DNA of 64,000 nt from Pseudomonas kilonensis (GCF_001269885.1 NZ_LHVH01000031.1:62001-126000); one strand, 5' to 3'. Positions 8,685 through 17,228 are shown, numbered from the stretch's first letter. Notes: generated by a model not told the origin, from the sequence alone. Translations and numbers: made by a program.

Positions 8685-9344
8685 TCAGGGTTCATTGATC
8701 AACTGCCGGCACAGGGCCTTGGCCTGCTCCGGGTCTTGGCGTTCGACGGCTTCGAGGATTTCGACGTGCAGGTCGAACACATGTTGATGGCGGGGAATGA
8801 TGTTGAGGCTCTGGCGCAACTGTGCGCCGATGACGCTGGAAAAGTAGCGATAGAGTTCGCTCAGCGCAGGGTTGTGCGCGGCGTCCACCAACAGGCGATG
8901 AAACACCAGGTCGCAGGCGATGTAGTGCTCCAGGTCGCCGTGGTAATGCTCGCCACTGGTTTTCAGCGCCTGGCGCAAGGCCAATACATCTTCATCGGTG
9001 CGCCGCAGCGCCGCCAGGCCAATGGCCTCTACTTCCAGGATGTGCCGGGTTTCCCGGGCCTGTTCCAGCGAACAGCGCGACAGCACCTTGAGGGTATCCA
9101 GCGGATCGACCACCGCCCGCACGTAGCTGCCGTCGCCCTGGCGGATCTCGATCAGTCCAGAAAACGCCAGCACGCGCATGGCTTCGCGCACGGTGTTGCG
9201 GCTGATCCCCAGCTCCGCCACCAATTCCGGCTCGGTGGGCAAGCGCTGGCCGACGGTCCATACCCCGTCACTGATACGCCGACGCAATTGCTCCAAGGCC
9301 TGATCGACCAGGGAGCGTTTCATTAATGGAGAAATATCTGACAT
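8685..9344 (-). CDS. GntR-family transcriptional regulator, FadR/FCD subfamily
   Basis: A 219-residue regulator. The N-terminal winged helix-turn-helix (residues about 9-70) contains GQRLPTEPELVAELGISRNTVREAMRVL, and an all-helical FCD ligand-binding domain follows (about 85-210) with the Asp/His positions of the metal-binding FCD type. The ATG at 9344 is chosen because GGGTGG lies just upstream; a TTG at 9365 would start inside a palindrome. A perfect inverted repeat (9357-9377) directly upstream is the likely operator, indicating autoregulation together with the MFS gene. FCD ligands are commonly carboxylic acids; the one here is unknown. Confidence 0.88.
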   Translation of the reverse strand: MSDISPLMKRSLVDQALEQLRRRISDGVWTVGQRLPTEPELVAELGISRNTVREAMRVLAFSGLIEIRQGDGSYVRAVVDPLDTLKVLSRCSLEQARETRHILEVEAIGLAALRRTDEDVLALRQALKTSGEHYHGDLEHYIACDLVFHRLLVDAAHNPALSELYRYFSSVIGAQLRQSLNIIPRHQHVFDLHVEILEAVERQDPEQAKALCRQLINEP

Positions 9345-9356
9345 AGAGTCCACCCT

Positions 9357-9377
9357 TTCATCCAATCATAGGATGAA
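9357..9377. promoter_or_regulatory. Putative operator of the FCD regulator/MFS operon
   Basis: A perfect inverted repeat TTCATCC-7 bases-GGATGAA lies 13 bases upstream of the regulator ATG. Size, symmetry and position fit a dimeric winged-helix regulator site. The assignment to this regulator is inference. Confidence 0.6.
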
Positions 9378-9466
9378 TTTTCTGACATGTTAGTCAGCTT
9401 CGCGTAGGACGGCAATTGCCTAGGGTCAATGGGACGGAAAAGGAGCGAAATTTTCGATTAGTCAAT

Positions 9467-9485
9467 ATTACCCTTTAAGGGTAAT
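9467..9485. promoter_or_regulatory. Putative mqsRA operator (palindrome)
   Basis: A 9-1-9 perfect palindrome, ATTACCCTT-T-AAGGGTAAT, lies 24 bases upstream of the mqsR start. MqsA antitoxins autorepress by binding a palindrome in their own promoter, so this is the natural candidate site; the surrounding sequence is AT-rich, as expected for a promoter. Confidence 0.7.
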
Positions 9486-9509
9486 TTTAAGGACAAGGCA
9501 CACCGTTCC

Positions 9510-9821
9510 ATGGAAAAGAACACACCCCATTACGCCTTGGTGGCGATACAGGCGGATGTCAGGCGGCTTAAAGGGAAAGCTTTCACCAGCACTGCGAAGA
9601 ACACTGCTCGGACGCTCGGTTTAAACGTCTCGGACATGCAGCAGCTCATCCATGGGCTTGAGCGAAAACAGTTCTACAAATCGATGACTACCTATGACGA
9701 TCATCGAGTCTGGCATGACGTCTATCACGCCCATTCACACGGTCTGGAGATTTACCTGAAGGTAACGTGCCACCCCAGTGGAGGCCCACCGGTAATTTCC
9801 TTCAAGGAGAAAAACTCATGA
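9510..9821 (+). CDS. mqsR: Type II toxin MqsR, mRNA interferase
   Basis: A 103-residue RelE-fold ribonuclease toxin that, in the family, cleaves mRNA at GCU/GCA sites. It begins MEKNTPH and contains the family core FYKSMTTY followed by DHRVWHDVY, LKVT and the C-terminal SFKEK. Of the catalytic residues known in E. coli MqsR (Lys56, Gln68, Tyr81, Lys96), the lysine (57), tyrosine (82) and final lysine (99) are present, but the position equivalent to Gln68 is His69. The stop overlaps the antitoxin start (ATGA). The toxin-first order matches E. coli mqsRA. Confidence 0.92.
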   Translation: MEKNTPHYALVAIQADVRRLKGKAFTSTAKNTARTLGLNVSDMQQLIHGLERKQFYKSMTTYDDHRVWHDVYHAHSHGLEIYLKVTCHPSGGPPVISFKEKNS

Positions 9822-10300
9822 AAAATCAGCAGTGCTTCAGCTGTGGTGCCCAGGAGGGCATGTTGCATTTCGAAGGTCGCGGCGAAACCATGAGCGTCAA
9901 GGGACTGGAACGCCGGGTCGATGACTTGTCTGGCTGGGAATGTCAGATGTGCGGCGAAGTCGAGCTCGATTCAAGCTGCTCGGATCGCTACGACCACGCA
10001 GGTGATGAGCTGGTCAACGCGGCCAGGAGAATGATTGGCGAAGAAATGAAACGCATACGTCGCAAACTGCATCTGTCGCAAAAAGAAGCGGTTTCGTTTT
10101 TGTCAGGTGGCGGGCACAACGCGTTTTCCCGCTATGAGCGCGGTGAGGTATTGCCACCAAAAGCGTTGATGCTGCTGATGCGCCTGCTTGATCGCTACCC
10201 GCATTTGCTTGCAGATGCACGAACCCTGGCTGAAGGCGCGGACTTGAGAGGATTCAAGACGACGGTGCACAAGGAGCACGAAATCCTCAAGACTTCCTGA
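9818..10300 (+). CDS. mqsA: Type II antitoxin MqsA, zinc-binding and HTH protein
   Basis: A 160-residue antitoxin. The N-terminal zinc domain has two CxxC pairs (Cys6/Cys9 and Cys42/Cys45), which bind toxin. The C-terminal XRE/HTH domain (about 70-130, with LHLSQKEAVSFLSGGGHNAFSRYERGEVLPP) binds operator DNA. The ATG at 9818 follows AAGGAGA and overlaps the mqsR stop by 4 bases, implying translational coupling. It is about 30 residues longer than E. coli MqsA (131), the extra part being C-terminal. A shared terminator follows. Confidence 0.92.
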   Translation: MKNQQCFSCGAQEGMLHFEGRGETMSVKGLERRVDDLSGWECQMCGEVELDSSCSDRYDHAGDELVNAARRMIGEEMKRIRRKLHLSQKEAVSFLSGGGHNAFSRYERGEVLPPKALMLLMRLLDRYPHLLADARTLAEGADLRGFKTTVHKEHEILKTS

Positions 10301-10312
10301 GCAGCCGAAGCA

Positions 10313-10348
10313 GAAAAAAATAAACCCGGACAAGTCCGGGCTTATTTC
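10313..10348. terminator. Bidirectional terminator between mqsA and aapP
   Basis: The stem CCCGGAC-AA-GTCCGGG is extended by AATAA/TTATT, with an A-run before and T-rich sequence after. It serves the convergent mqsRA and aapJQMP units. Confidence 0.88.
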
Positions 10349-10364
10349 ACTGCCTAAGGCCGGA

Positions 10365-11129
10365 TCAATGCAGGATCTGGCTCAGGAACAGCTTGGTACG
10401 ATCATTCTGCGGGTTATCGAAGAAGTCGTTCGGCGCGGCCTGTTCGACGATTTCACCCTTGTCCATGAAGATCACGCGGTTGGCCACGGTGCGGGCGAAG
10501 CCCATTTCGTGGGTCACGCAGAGCATGGTCATGCCGTCTTCGGCCAGACCGATCATGGTGTCCAGCACCTCTTTCACCATTTCCGGGTCGAGGGCCGAGG
10601 TCGGCTCGTCGAACAGCATGATTTTCGGCTTCATGCACAGGGCACGGGCGATGGCCACACGCTGTTGCTGACCGCCGGAGAGCTGGCCCGGGTACTTGTG
10701 CGCCTGCTCTGGAATGCGTACGCGCTCCAGGTAATGCATGGCGATTTCCTCGGCCTTGCGCTTGGGCATCTTGCGTACCCACATCGGCGCCAGGGTGCAG
10801 TTCTGCAGGATGGTCAGGTGCGGGAACAGGTTGAAATGCTGGAACACCATGCCGACTTCACGGCGGATCGCTTCGATCTGCTTGAGGTCGTTGGTCAGTT
10901 CCACGCCGTCGACCACGATGCGACCCTGCTGGTGCTCTTCCAGACGGTTGAGGCAGCGGATGGTGGTGGACTTGCCGGAGCCCGACGGGCCGCACAGCAC
11001 GATACGCTCGCCCTGCTTGACGTTCAGGTTGATGTCTTTCAACACGTGGAACTGGCCGTACCACTTGTTGACGCCCTGCATCTGAATAATGCCTTCAGGG
11101 CTCACAGGCTGTTTGATCGCTTCACTCAT
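10365..11129 (-). CDS. aapP: General L-amino acid ABC transporter, ATP-binding protein AapP
   Basis: A 254-residue ATPase of a polar amino-acid uptake (PAAT) ABC importer. Walker A GPSGSGKST is at 47-55, the signature LSGGQQQ at 150-156 and Walker B MLFDEP at 171-176, and the switch His occurs in VTHEMGFAR. The segment NKWYGQFHVLKDINL is typical of the AapP/GlnQ group. It is the last gene of aapJ-aapQ-aapM-aapP, 11 bases after aapM. It powers import of a broad range of L-amino acids by the AapQM permease. Confidence 0.94.
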   Translation of the reverse strand: MSEAIKQPVSPEGIIQMQGVNKWYGQFHVLKDINLNVKQGERIVLCGPSGSGKSTTIRCLNRLEEHQQGRIVVDGVELTNDLKQIEAIRREVGMVFQHFNLFPHLTILQNCTLAPMWVRKMPKRKAEEIAMHYLERVRIPEQAHKYPGQLSGGQQQRVAIARALCMKPKIMLFDEPTSALDPEMVKEVLDTMIGLAEDGMTMLCVTHEMGFARTVANRVIFMDKGEIVEQAAPNDFFDNPQNDRTKLFLSQILH

Positions 11130-11140
11130 AAACTACGCTC

Positions 11141-12238
11141 CTAACGCTTGTGGCCAGTGTCCAGCTTGCGTTCCAAATGCATGGAATAGCGGGACATACC
11201 AAAACAGAAAATCCAGAACACCAGGGCGGCGAACACATAGCCTTCAGTGGCCATGCCCAGCCATTTCGGGTCGGCGGCAGCTTGTTTCACGCTGTTGAGC
11301 AGGTCGAACAGGCCGATGATGATCACCAGGCTCGTGTCCTTGAACAACGCAATGAAGGTGTTGACGATACCCGGGATCACCAGCTTCAGGGCTTGCGGCA
11401 GAATCACCAGGCCCATGCTGCGCCAGTAACCCAGGCCCATCGCCGCGGCCGCTTCATACTGGCCCTTGGGAATGGCTTGCAGGCCGCCGCGCACCACTTC
11501 GGCCACGTAGGCCGACTGGAACAGGATCACCCCGATCAGTGCGCGCAGCAGCTTGTCGAAGTTCATGCCTTCGGGCAAGAACAGCGGCAGCATCACCGAC
11601 GACATGAACAGCACCGTGATCAACGGCACACCGCGCCAGAACTCGATGAAGGTCACGCAGACTACACGGATCGCCGGCATGTTCGAGCGCCGGCCCAGGG
11701 CCAGGACGATACCCAGCGGTAATGCGCCGACGATACCGACGGTGGCAATCACCAACGTCAGCATCAGGCCGCCCCACTGGCTGGTCGCTACGGTATCCAG
11801 ACCGAAAACGCCACCGTGCAGCAGGCACCAGGCAATGATCGGGTAAAGCACCAGGAAGCTGAGGCCGTAGATCGCCTTGCGCGGGAAGCGCGAGATGAAC
11901 AGCGGCGCCACACCAAGCACTGCCGCCCACACGGTCAGGTCTACGCGCCAGCGCAGGCCCGTCGGGTAATAGCCGTACATGAACTGGCCGAAACGCTGTT
12001 GGATGAACACCCAGCAGGCGCCCTCCTTGGTGCAGTCGGCCTGGGTGGTGCCGACCCAGTTGGCATCGAGGATCGCCCAACCGATGATCGGTGGAACTAT
12101 CAGGTAGATCAGGTAGAACGCGAACAATGTCAGCAAGGTGTTGAGCCAGCTGGAGAACATGTTCGCGCGCATCCATGCCACCGGCCCGAACACTTTGCTC
12201 GGTGGCGGCATATCAGGTTTGAAAGTATGGGATGTCAT
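11141..12238 (-). CDS. aapM: General L-amino acid ABC transporter permease AapM
   Basis: A 365-residue inner-membrane permease. N-terminal hydrophobic helices (about 28-55 and 90-150) precede the core BPD_transp_1 domain (about 160-350). The EAA loop reads EAAAAMGLGYWRSMGLVILPQALKLVIPGIVN, where it contacts AapP. The extended N-terminus with a periplasmic loop containing two cysteines is typical of AapM. It lies 10 bases downstream of aapQ and forms the heterodimeric channel with it. Confidence 0.93.
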   Translation of the reverse strand: MTSHTFKPDMPPPSKVFGPVAWMRANMFSSWLNTLLTLFAFYLIYLIVPPIIGWAILDANWVGTTQADCTKEGACWVFIQQRFGQFMYGYYPTGLRWRVDLTVWAAVLGVAPLFISRFPRKAIYGLSFLVLYPIIAWCLLHGGVFGLDTVATSQWGGLMLTLVIATVGIVGALPLGIVLALGRRSNMPAIRVVCVTFIEFWRGVPLITVLFMSSVMLPLFLPEGMNFDKLLRALIGVILFQSAYVAEVVRGGLQAIPKGQYEAAAAMGLGYWRSMGLVILPQALKLVIPGIVNTFIALFKDTSLVIIIGLFDLLNSVKQAAADPKWLGMATEGYVFAALVFWIFCFGMSRYSMHLERKLDTGHKR

Positions 12239-12248
12239 GCGCTTTTCC

Positions 12249-13430
12249 TCACCGCTCGATCAGCGCAATGCGCTTGTTGTACCAGTTCATCAGCAAGGAA
12301 ATGCTGATACTGATCGCCAGGTACACACTCATGGTGATCGCGATCACCTCGATGGCCTGACCGGTCTGGTTCAACACCGTGCCAGCAAACAGCGAAACCA
12401 TTTCCGGGTAACCGATACCGGCGGCCAGGGACGAGTTTTTCGCCAGGTTCAGGTATTGGCTGGTCAACGGCGGGATGATCACGCGCAAGGCTTGCGGGAT
12501 GATCACCTTGCGCAGGGTCGGACCGTTGCGCAGGCCCAGCGAGTGGGCCGCCTCGGTCTGGCCATGGCTCACGGACTTGATGCCCGAGCGCACGATCTCG
12601 GCGATGAACGCCGCGGTGTACACGGTCAAGGCCAGGGTCAAGGCCAGCAGCTCCGGGATCAATACCCAGCCACCGACGAAGTTGAAACCCTTGAGTTCCG
12701 GCATTTCCCAATGCACAGGCGCACCGAAGATCGCGGCGCACAGTGCCGGGATCACCAGGAACAGCGCCAGGCCCACCCAGAATTTGTGGAACGGCTCGCC
12801 GGTCGCTTCGAAACGCTTGTTGGCCCAGCGGGTCATCAGCACGATGGCGACGATCGCCAGCACGACACTGGCCACGAACGGCCAGAACCCTTCCGCTACC
12901 AGCGCCGCCGGTATGTTGAGGCCGCGACTGCTGACGAAGAAGGTGTCACCGAAATTGTGGGCAGCCCGTGGTCCCGGCATCGTCAGGAATACGGCGAAGT
13001 ACCAGAACAGGATTTGCAACAGCGGTGGAATGTTACGGAAAACCTCCACATAGACGGTCGCCAGCTTGGAGATGATCCAGTTCTTCGACAAGCGTGCGAC
13101 GCCGATGATGAACCCCAGGATGGTCGCCAGAATCACGCCAATGAAGGTCACCAGGAGGGTATTGAGCAAACCGATGACAAAGACGCGGGCATAGCTGTCC
13201 GCTTCGGTGTAGTCGATCAGGTGTTGGGCGATGCCGAACCCGGCGCTGCGCTCCAGAAAGCCGAAACCGGAAGTGATGCCCCGGTGTTCCAGGTTGGTCT
13301 GCGTGTTATCGAACAGAAACCAGCCCAGCGAAATAACCGCCACGATGGTGACGATCTGAAATACCCACGCACGCACTCGTGGATCGCTGAGGCTGAGCCT
13401 CTGCTTAGGTGCGCCGATTGAATTTTGCAT
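12249..13430 (-). CDS. aapQ: General L-amino acid ABC transporter permease AapQ
   Basis: A 393-residue inner-membrane permease and partner of AapM. The first helix is at about 24-45. The HisM/GlnP-type core is split by a longer periplasmic/insert region of the AapQ type, and the EAA loop near 310-345 includes EAAHSLGLRNGPTLRKVIIPQALRVIIPPL. It is preceded by a 65-base gap after aapJ that contains a perfect 11 bp hairpin, a usual arrangement for giving the binding protein higher expression than the membrane genes. Confidence 0.93.
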   Translation of the reverse strand: MQNSIGAPKQRLSLSDPRVRAWVFQIVTIVAVISLGWFLFDNTQTNLEHRGITSGFGFLERSAGFGIAQHLIDYTEADSYARVFVIGLLNTLLVTFIGVILATILGFIIGVARLSKNWIISKLATVYVEVFRNIPPLLQILFWYFAVFLTMPGPRAAHNFGDTFFVSSRGLNIPAALVAEGFWPFVASVVLAIVAIVLMTRWANKRFEATGEPFHKFWVGLALFLVIPALCAAIFGAPVHWEMPELKGFNFVGGWVLIPELLALTLALTVYTAAFIAEIVRSGIKSVSHGQTEAAHSLGLRNGPTLRKVIIPQALRVIIPPLTSQYLNLAKNSSLAAGIGYPEMVSLFAGTVLNQTGQAIEVIAITMSVYLAISISISLLMNWYNKRIALIER

Positions 13431-13460
13431 GAAGTGCCCCGCAAAGAATGGAACAGAACA

Positions 13461-13487
13461 TCACCCGGTGGTTGGCCCACCGGGTGA
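13461..13487. repeat. Intergenic hairpin between aapJ and aapQ
   Basis: TCACCCGGTGG and CCACCGGGTGA form a perfect 11 bp stem with a 5-base loop. There is no T-run, so it is better read as an mRNA-stabilising stem behind the binding-protein gene than as a full terminator. Confidence 0.75.
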
Positions 13488-13495
13488 TAGAACCA

Positions 13496-14527
13496 TCAGC
13501 GCACTGGTGGTGCGTATTGGATGCCGCCTGCGTTCCACAGCGCGTTCAGACCGCGATCGATCTGCAGCGGGGTGTCCTTGCCGAGGTTGCGCTCGAACAT
13601 TTCGCCGTAGTTGCCGACTTGCTTGACGATCTGCACGACCCAGTCCTTCGGCAGCTTCAAGTCCTTGCCGTACTCGCCGTCAGCACCGAGCATACGAGCA
13701 ACGTCTGGGTTCTTGGTAGCCTTGGCTTCAGCCTCGACGTTTTTCGAAGTGATGCCGGCTTCTTCAGCATTGAGCATGGCGTAGCCAGTCCAACGCACAA
13801 CGGCCAGCCACTCGTCGTCGCCATTACGCACGACCGGGCCCAGTGGCTCCTTGGAGATGGTTTCCGGCAGAACCACATAGTCCTTCGGCGACGCCAGCTT
13901 GCTGCGCTGGGCGAACAGTTGGGACTTGTCGGAGGTCAGCACGTCGCAACGGCCGGATTCCAGCGACTTGGCGCTTTCATCGGAGGTGTCGAAAGTGATC
14001 GGGGTGTACTTCAGGCCATTGGCGCGGAAGTAGTCGGACACGTTCAGCTCGGTAGTGGTACCGGCCTGGATGCAGATAGTCGCACCGTCCAGTTCCTTGG
14101 CGCTCTTGACGCCCAATTTGCTGTTAGCCAGGAAACCGATGCCGTCATAGTAGGTGATGAAGCCAGGGAACTTCAGGCCCATGCCCGCATCACGGGAGCT
14201 GGTCATGGTGGAGTTGCGCGAGAGCATGTCGATTTCGCCCGACTGCAGCGCGGTGAAGCGCTCCTTGGCGTTCAACTGGCTGAACTTGACCTTGGTCGCA
14301 TCGCCGAATACCGCAGCGGCAACGGCACGGCAGAAGTCAGCGTCGATGCCGACGATCTTGCCGGTCGAATCAGGCACCGAGAAACCCGGCAGGCCATCAC
14401 TCACACCACATTGCACAAAACCTTTCTTCTGCACGGCATCCAGGGTTGCACCCGCCTGAGCGAACCCGCTGACACCGAGTACTGCAGCTGCAGTCACGAC
14501 TGCCAGGGTGGATTTCAGTAACTTCAT
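13496..14527 (-). CDS. aapJ: General L-amino acid ABC transporter, periplasmic binding protein AapJ
   Basis: A 343-residue periplasmic solute-binding protein with a Sec signal peptide (about 1-25, cleavage near FAQA-GA). The SBP_bac_3 fold follows, with the AapJ/BztA start LDAVQKKGFVQCGVSDGLPGFS and a conserved Cys that pairs with the cysteine in GATICIQAG or SGRCDVLTS. It captures L-amino acids and delivers them to AapQM. GGAGG lies 7 bases before the ATG. It is first in aapJQMP. A sigma-54-like -24/-12 element lies about 320 bases upstream. Confidence 0.94.
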   Translation of the reverse strand: MKLLKSTLAVVTAAAVLGVSGFAQAGATLDAVQKKGFVQCGVSDGLPGFSVPDSTGKIVGIDADFCRAVAAAVFGDATKVKFSQLNAKERFTALQSGEIDMLSRNSTMTSSRDAGMGLKFPGFITYYDGIGFLANSKLGVKSAKELDGATICIQAGTTTELNVSDYFRANGLKYTPITFDTSDESAKSLESGRCDVLTSDKSQLFAQRSKLASPKDYVVLPETISKEPLGPVVRNGDDEWLAVVRWTGYAMLNAEEAGITSKNVEAEAKATKNPDVARMLGADGEYGKDLKLPKDWVVQIVKQVGNYGEMFERNLGKDTPLQIDRGLNALWNAGGIQYAPPVR

Positions 14528-15000
14528 TCAAACCTCCAGTTTTGCTCTTGTTGTGTCGGAGCTCGAGCCCTATCGCACCCTTTTGGGGCATTGCCGACCC
14601 TTGTTGGCTTTTTTTAGGGTCAACCGACGTCTGGACCTTCGCTATGAGTCTAATAATGAGGATGTCCGTAAACAGTGGTCATGCCCATCTCTCACCAATC
14701 GGCCGAACGGGCTGTAGCCCTTCACGTTCGCGATGCCCGTAACGGCTGTTGGCGAACATTCATCACCGGATTTCTGATATCCCATGCGGCGCGGCGAACT
14801 GATAGTGTTACCGCACAGCGTAAGAATCATCACTCAGGTACACCCATAGCAAAGCCCGTACCAGACCGCTGCGCTTAGGCCATGTAAAACTCGTCAAGAC
14901 AAAAACTTTCAACTTTGCGACATCTAATTAACTGAGACACCGGGAACGCACTGTAATCACGCACTGATTGAGCGCACCCGCACAGATTTGGAGCACAGCC
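14528..15000. other. Divergent aapJ/estB intergenic region
   Basis: This 473-base non-coding gap contains the aapJ leader and promoter region, including a sigma-54-like element at 14848-14863, and the estB promoter. No coding frame of convincing composition is present. Confidence 0.5.
14848..14863 (-). promoter_or_regulatory. Sigma-54-type (-24/-12) promoter candidate for aapJQMP
   Basis: On the reverse strand the sequence reads TGGTACG-GGCT-TTGCT. It differs from the RpoN consensus TGGCACG-N4-TTGCW at a single base and keeps the essential GG and GC ten bases apart. It points toward aapJ with a leader of about 310 bases. Nitrogen- or CbrAB-linked control of amino-acid uptake would make sense biologically, but this is inference. 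Confidence 0.55.
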
Positions 15001-15657
15001 ATGACCGACCCCCTGATTCTCGAGCCCAGCAGCACTGTCGACGCGTGCGTTATCTGGCTCCACGGCCTGGGCGCCGATCGTTTTGATTTCCTGCCGGTCG
15101 CCGAAATGTTGCAGCAAAGCCTGCTCACCACACGTTTCGTTCTACCCCAGGCACCGACCCAGCCGGTAACGATCAACGGCGGCTACGCCATGCCCAGTTG
15201 GTACGACATCCGTGCCTTGAGCCCGGCGCGGGCCATTGACGAACAGCAACTCGAAGCCTCGGCACAACGGGTCATCGACCTGGTCGAAACCCAGCGAGCC
15301 AGCGGAATAGACGCCTCGCGGATTTTCCTGGCGGGCTTCTCCCAAGGCGGCGCGGTGGTCTATCACACGGCATTCGTGAAATGGCAGGGCCCGCTGGGCG
15401 GCGTGATCGCGCTGTCTACTTATGCACCGACTTTCAGCGATGAGCTGCAATTGTCGGCCAGCCAGCAACGCATTCCGGTGCTGGCGCTGCACGGGCAATA
15501 CGACGAAGTGGTACTCAACCCCATGGGCCGGACCGCGAAAGAGTATTTAAAGCAGCATGGTGTCACCGTGACATGGCAAGAATACCCAATGGGCCACGAA
15601 GTGTTACCCGAGGAGATTCGCGACATCGGCACCTGGCTGGCCGAGCGGTTACGCTAA
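15001..15657 (+). CDS. estB: Carboxylesterase II, alpha/beta hydrolase (EstB)
   Basis: A 218-residue cytosolic esterase of the phospholipase/carboxylesterase family, the same length as P. fluorescens esterase II. The nucleophile elbow GFSQGG places Ser114, with Asp168 in LHGQYDEVV and His199 in PMGHEV, giving the complete triad known for that enzyme. The early IWLHGLGAD motif supplies the oxyanion hole. It hydrolyses short-chain carboxylic esters; the in vivo substrate is not known. The ATG at 15001 gives the family N-terminus. It stands alone, 98 bases ahead of rhlB on the same strand. Confidence 0.93.
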   Translation: MTDPLILEPSSTVDACVIWLHGLGADRFDFLPVAEMLQQSLLTTRFVLPQAPTQPVTINGGYAMPSWYDIRALSPARAIDEQQLEASAQRVIDLVETQRASGIDASRIFLAGFSQGGAVVYHTAFVKWQGPLGGVIALSTYAPTFSDELQLSASQQRIPVLALHGQYDEVVLNPMGRTAKEYLKQHGVTVTWQEYPMGHEVLPEEIRDIGTWLAERLR

Positions 15658-15755
15658 GAGGCCGATCGCCACGCCGGTCCTTTGACGATCACACTACGCC
15701 GCGCCCGTTTCTTGCATTACACTGGCCGGCGTACATTCCTTAACCAATCGATGAG

Positions 15756-17219
15756 ATGACCGTGCTCAAAGCACTCAAGAAGATGTTCGGTAAAAGCGAG
15801 GCCGAGCAACTCGCGCCTGGCTCCACAGCGCCGACCCACGGCCCGAGCCATACCGATGCGCAACAACCGCGCCGGGCGGCCCCTGTTGCACAGGCAACAA
15901 AAGAACCCGTCGCCCAGCCTGTTACGGCCCCCGCGCCCGAGAAACCACGCAACGAAGCCCCCAAGCCACGCCGCGAGCGCGCACCGAAACCGCCGGTCGT
16001 CGCCTGGAAGCTCGAGGACTTCGTCGTAGAACCCCAGGAAGGCAAGACCCGCTTCCACGACTTCAAGCTCGCCCCGGAACTGATGCATGCCATCCAGGAC
16101 CTGGGGTTCCCGTATTGCACGCCGATCCAGGCGCAGGTGCTGGGCTTCACCCTCGCGGGCAAAGACGCCATCGGTCGCGCCCAGACCGGCACCGGCAAGA
16201 CCGCCGCGTTTCTGATCTCCATCATCACCCAGTTGCTCCAGACCCCGCCGCCCAAGGAACGCTACATGGGCGAGCCACGGGCGCTGATCATCGCGCCGAC
16301 CCGCGAGCTGGTGGTGCAGATCGCCAAGGATGCCGCCGACCTGACCAAGTACACCGGCCTGAACGTCATGACGTTCGTGGGCGGCATGGACTTCGACAAG
16401 CAGCTCAAGCACCTCGAAGCCCGCCACTGCGACATCCTGGTCGCCACCCCGGGCCGCCTGCTGGACTTCAACCAGCGCGGCGACGTGCACCTGGACATGG
16501 TCGAAGTGATGGTGCTGGACGAAGCCGACCGCATGCTCGACATGGGCTTCATCCCGCAAGTGCGCCAGATCATTCGCCAGACCCCACCGAAAAGCGAACG
16601 CCAGACCCTGCTGTTCTCCGCCACCTTCACCGAAGACGTGATGAACCTGGCCAAGCAATGGACCACCGATCCGTCCATCGTCGAGATCGAGGCGCTAAAC
16701 GTCGCCAGCGAAAACGTCGAGCAGCACATCTATGCCGTGGCCGGTGCCGACAAGTACAAGCTGCTCTACAACCTGGTCAACGACAACGGTTGGGAACGGG
16801 TGATGGTGTTCGCCAACCGCAAGGATGAAGTGCGGCGTATCGAAGAACGCCTGGTGCGCGATGGCGTCAACGCGGCCCAGCTCTCGGGCGACGTGCCGCA
16901 GCACAAGCGCATCAAGACCCTCGAGGGTTTCCGTGAAGGCAAGATCCGCGTATTGGTCGCCACTGACGTGGCCGGTCGCGGCATCCACATCGACGGCATC
17001 AGCCACGTGATCAACTTCACCCTGCCGGAAGTGCCGGACGACTACGTGCACCGCATCGGCCGTACCGGTCGCGCCGGGGCCGCCGGGGTTTCGATCAGCT
17101 TCGCTGGCGAAGATGATTCCTACCAGTTGCCGTCGATCGAAACGTTGCTGGGCCGCAAGATCAGTTGCGAAATGCCCCCGACCCACCTGTTGCGACCGGT
17201 CGAGCGCAAGCGCCCTTAG
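15756..17219 (+). CDS. rhlB: ATP-dependent DEAD-box RNA helicase RhlB
   Basis: A 487-residue RNA helicase of the RhlB group, normally associated with RNase E in the degradosome. After a Pro/Ala/Lys-rich disordered N-terminus (about 15-85) come the Q motif (F..GFPYCTPIQ), motif I AQTGTGKT (142-149), DEAD at 255-258, SAT at about 289, and the C-terminal HRIGRTGR near 431-438. It lacks the long basic C-tail of RhlE. The reading begins MTVLKALKKMFGK. A strong terminator follows after two short palindromic repeats. Confidence 0.93.
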   Translation: MTVLKALKKMFGKSEAEQLAPGSTAPTHGPSHTDAQQPRRAAPVAQATKEPVAQPVTAPAPEKPRNEAPKPRRERAPKPPVVAWKLEDFVVEPQEGKTRFHDFKLAPELMHAIQDLGFPYCTPIQAQVLGFTLAGKDAIGRAQTGTGKTAAFLISIITQLLQTPPPKERYMGEPRALIIAPTRELVVQIAKDAADLTKYTGLNVMTFVGGMDFDKQLKHLEARHCDILVATPGRLLDFNQRGDVHLDMVEVMVLDEADRMLDMGFIPQVRQIIRQTPPKSERQTLLFSATFTEDVMNLAKQWTTDPSIVEIEALNVASENVEQHIYAVAGADKYKLLYNLVNDNGWERVMVFANRKDEVRRIEERLVRDGVNAAQLSGDVPQHKRIKTLEGFREGKIRVLVATDVAGRGIHIDGISHVINFTLPEVPDDYVHRIGRTGRAGAAGVSISFAGEDDSYQLPSIETLLGRKISCEMPPTHLLRPVERKRP

Positions 17220-17228
17220 CATCGAGAC

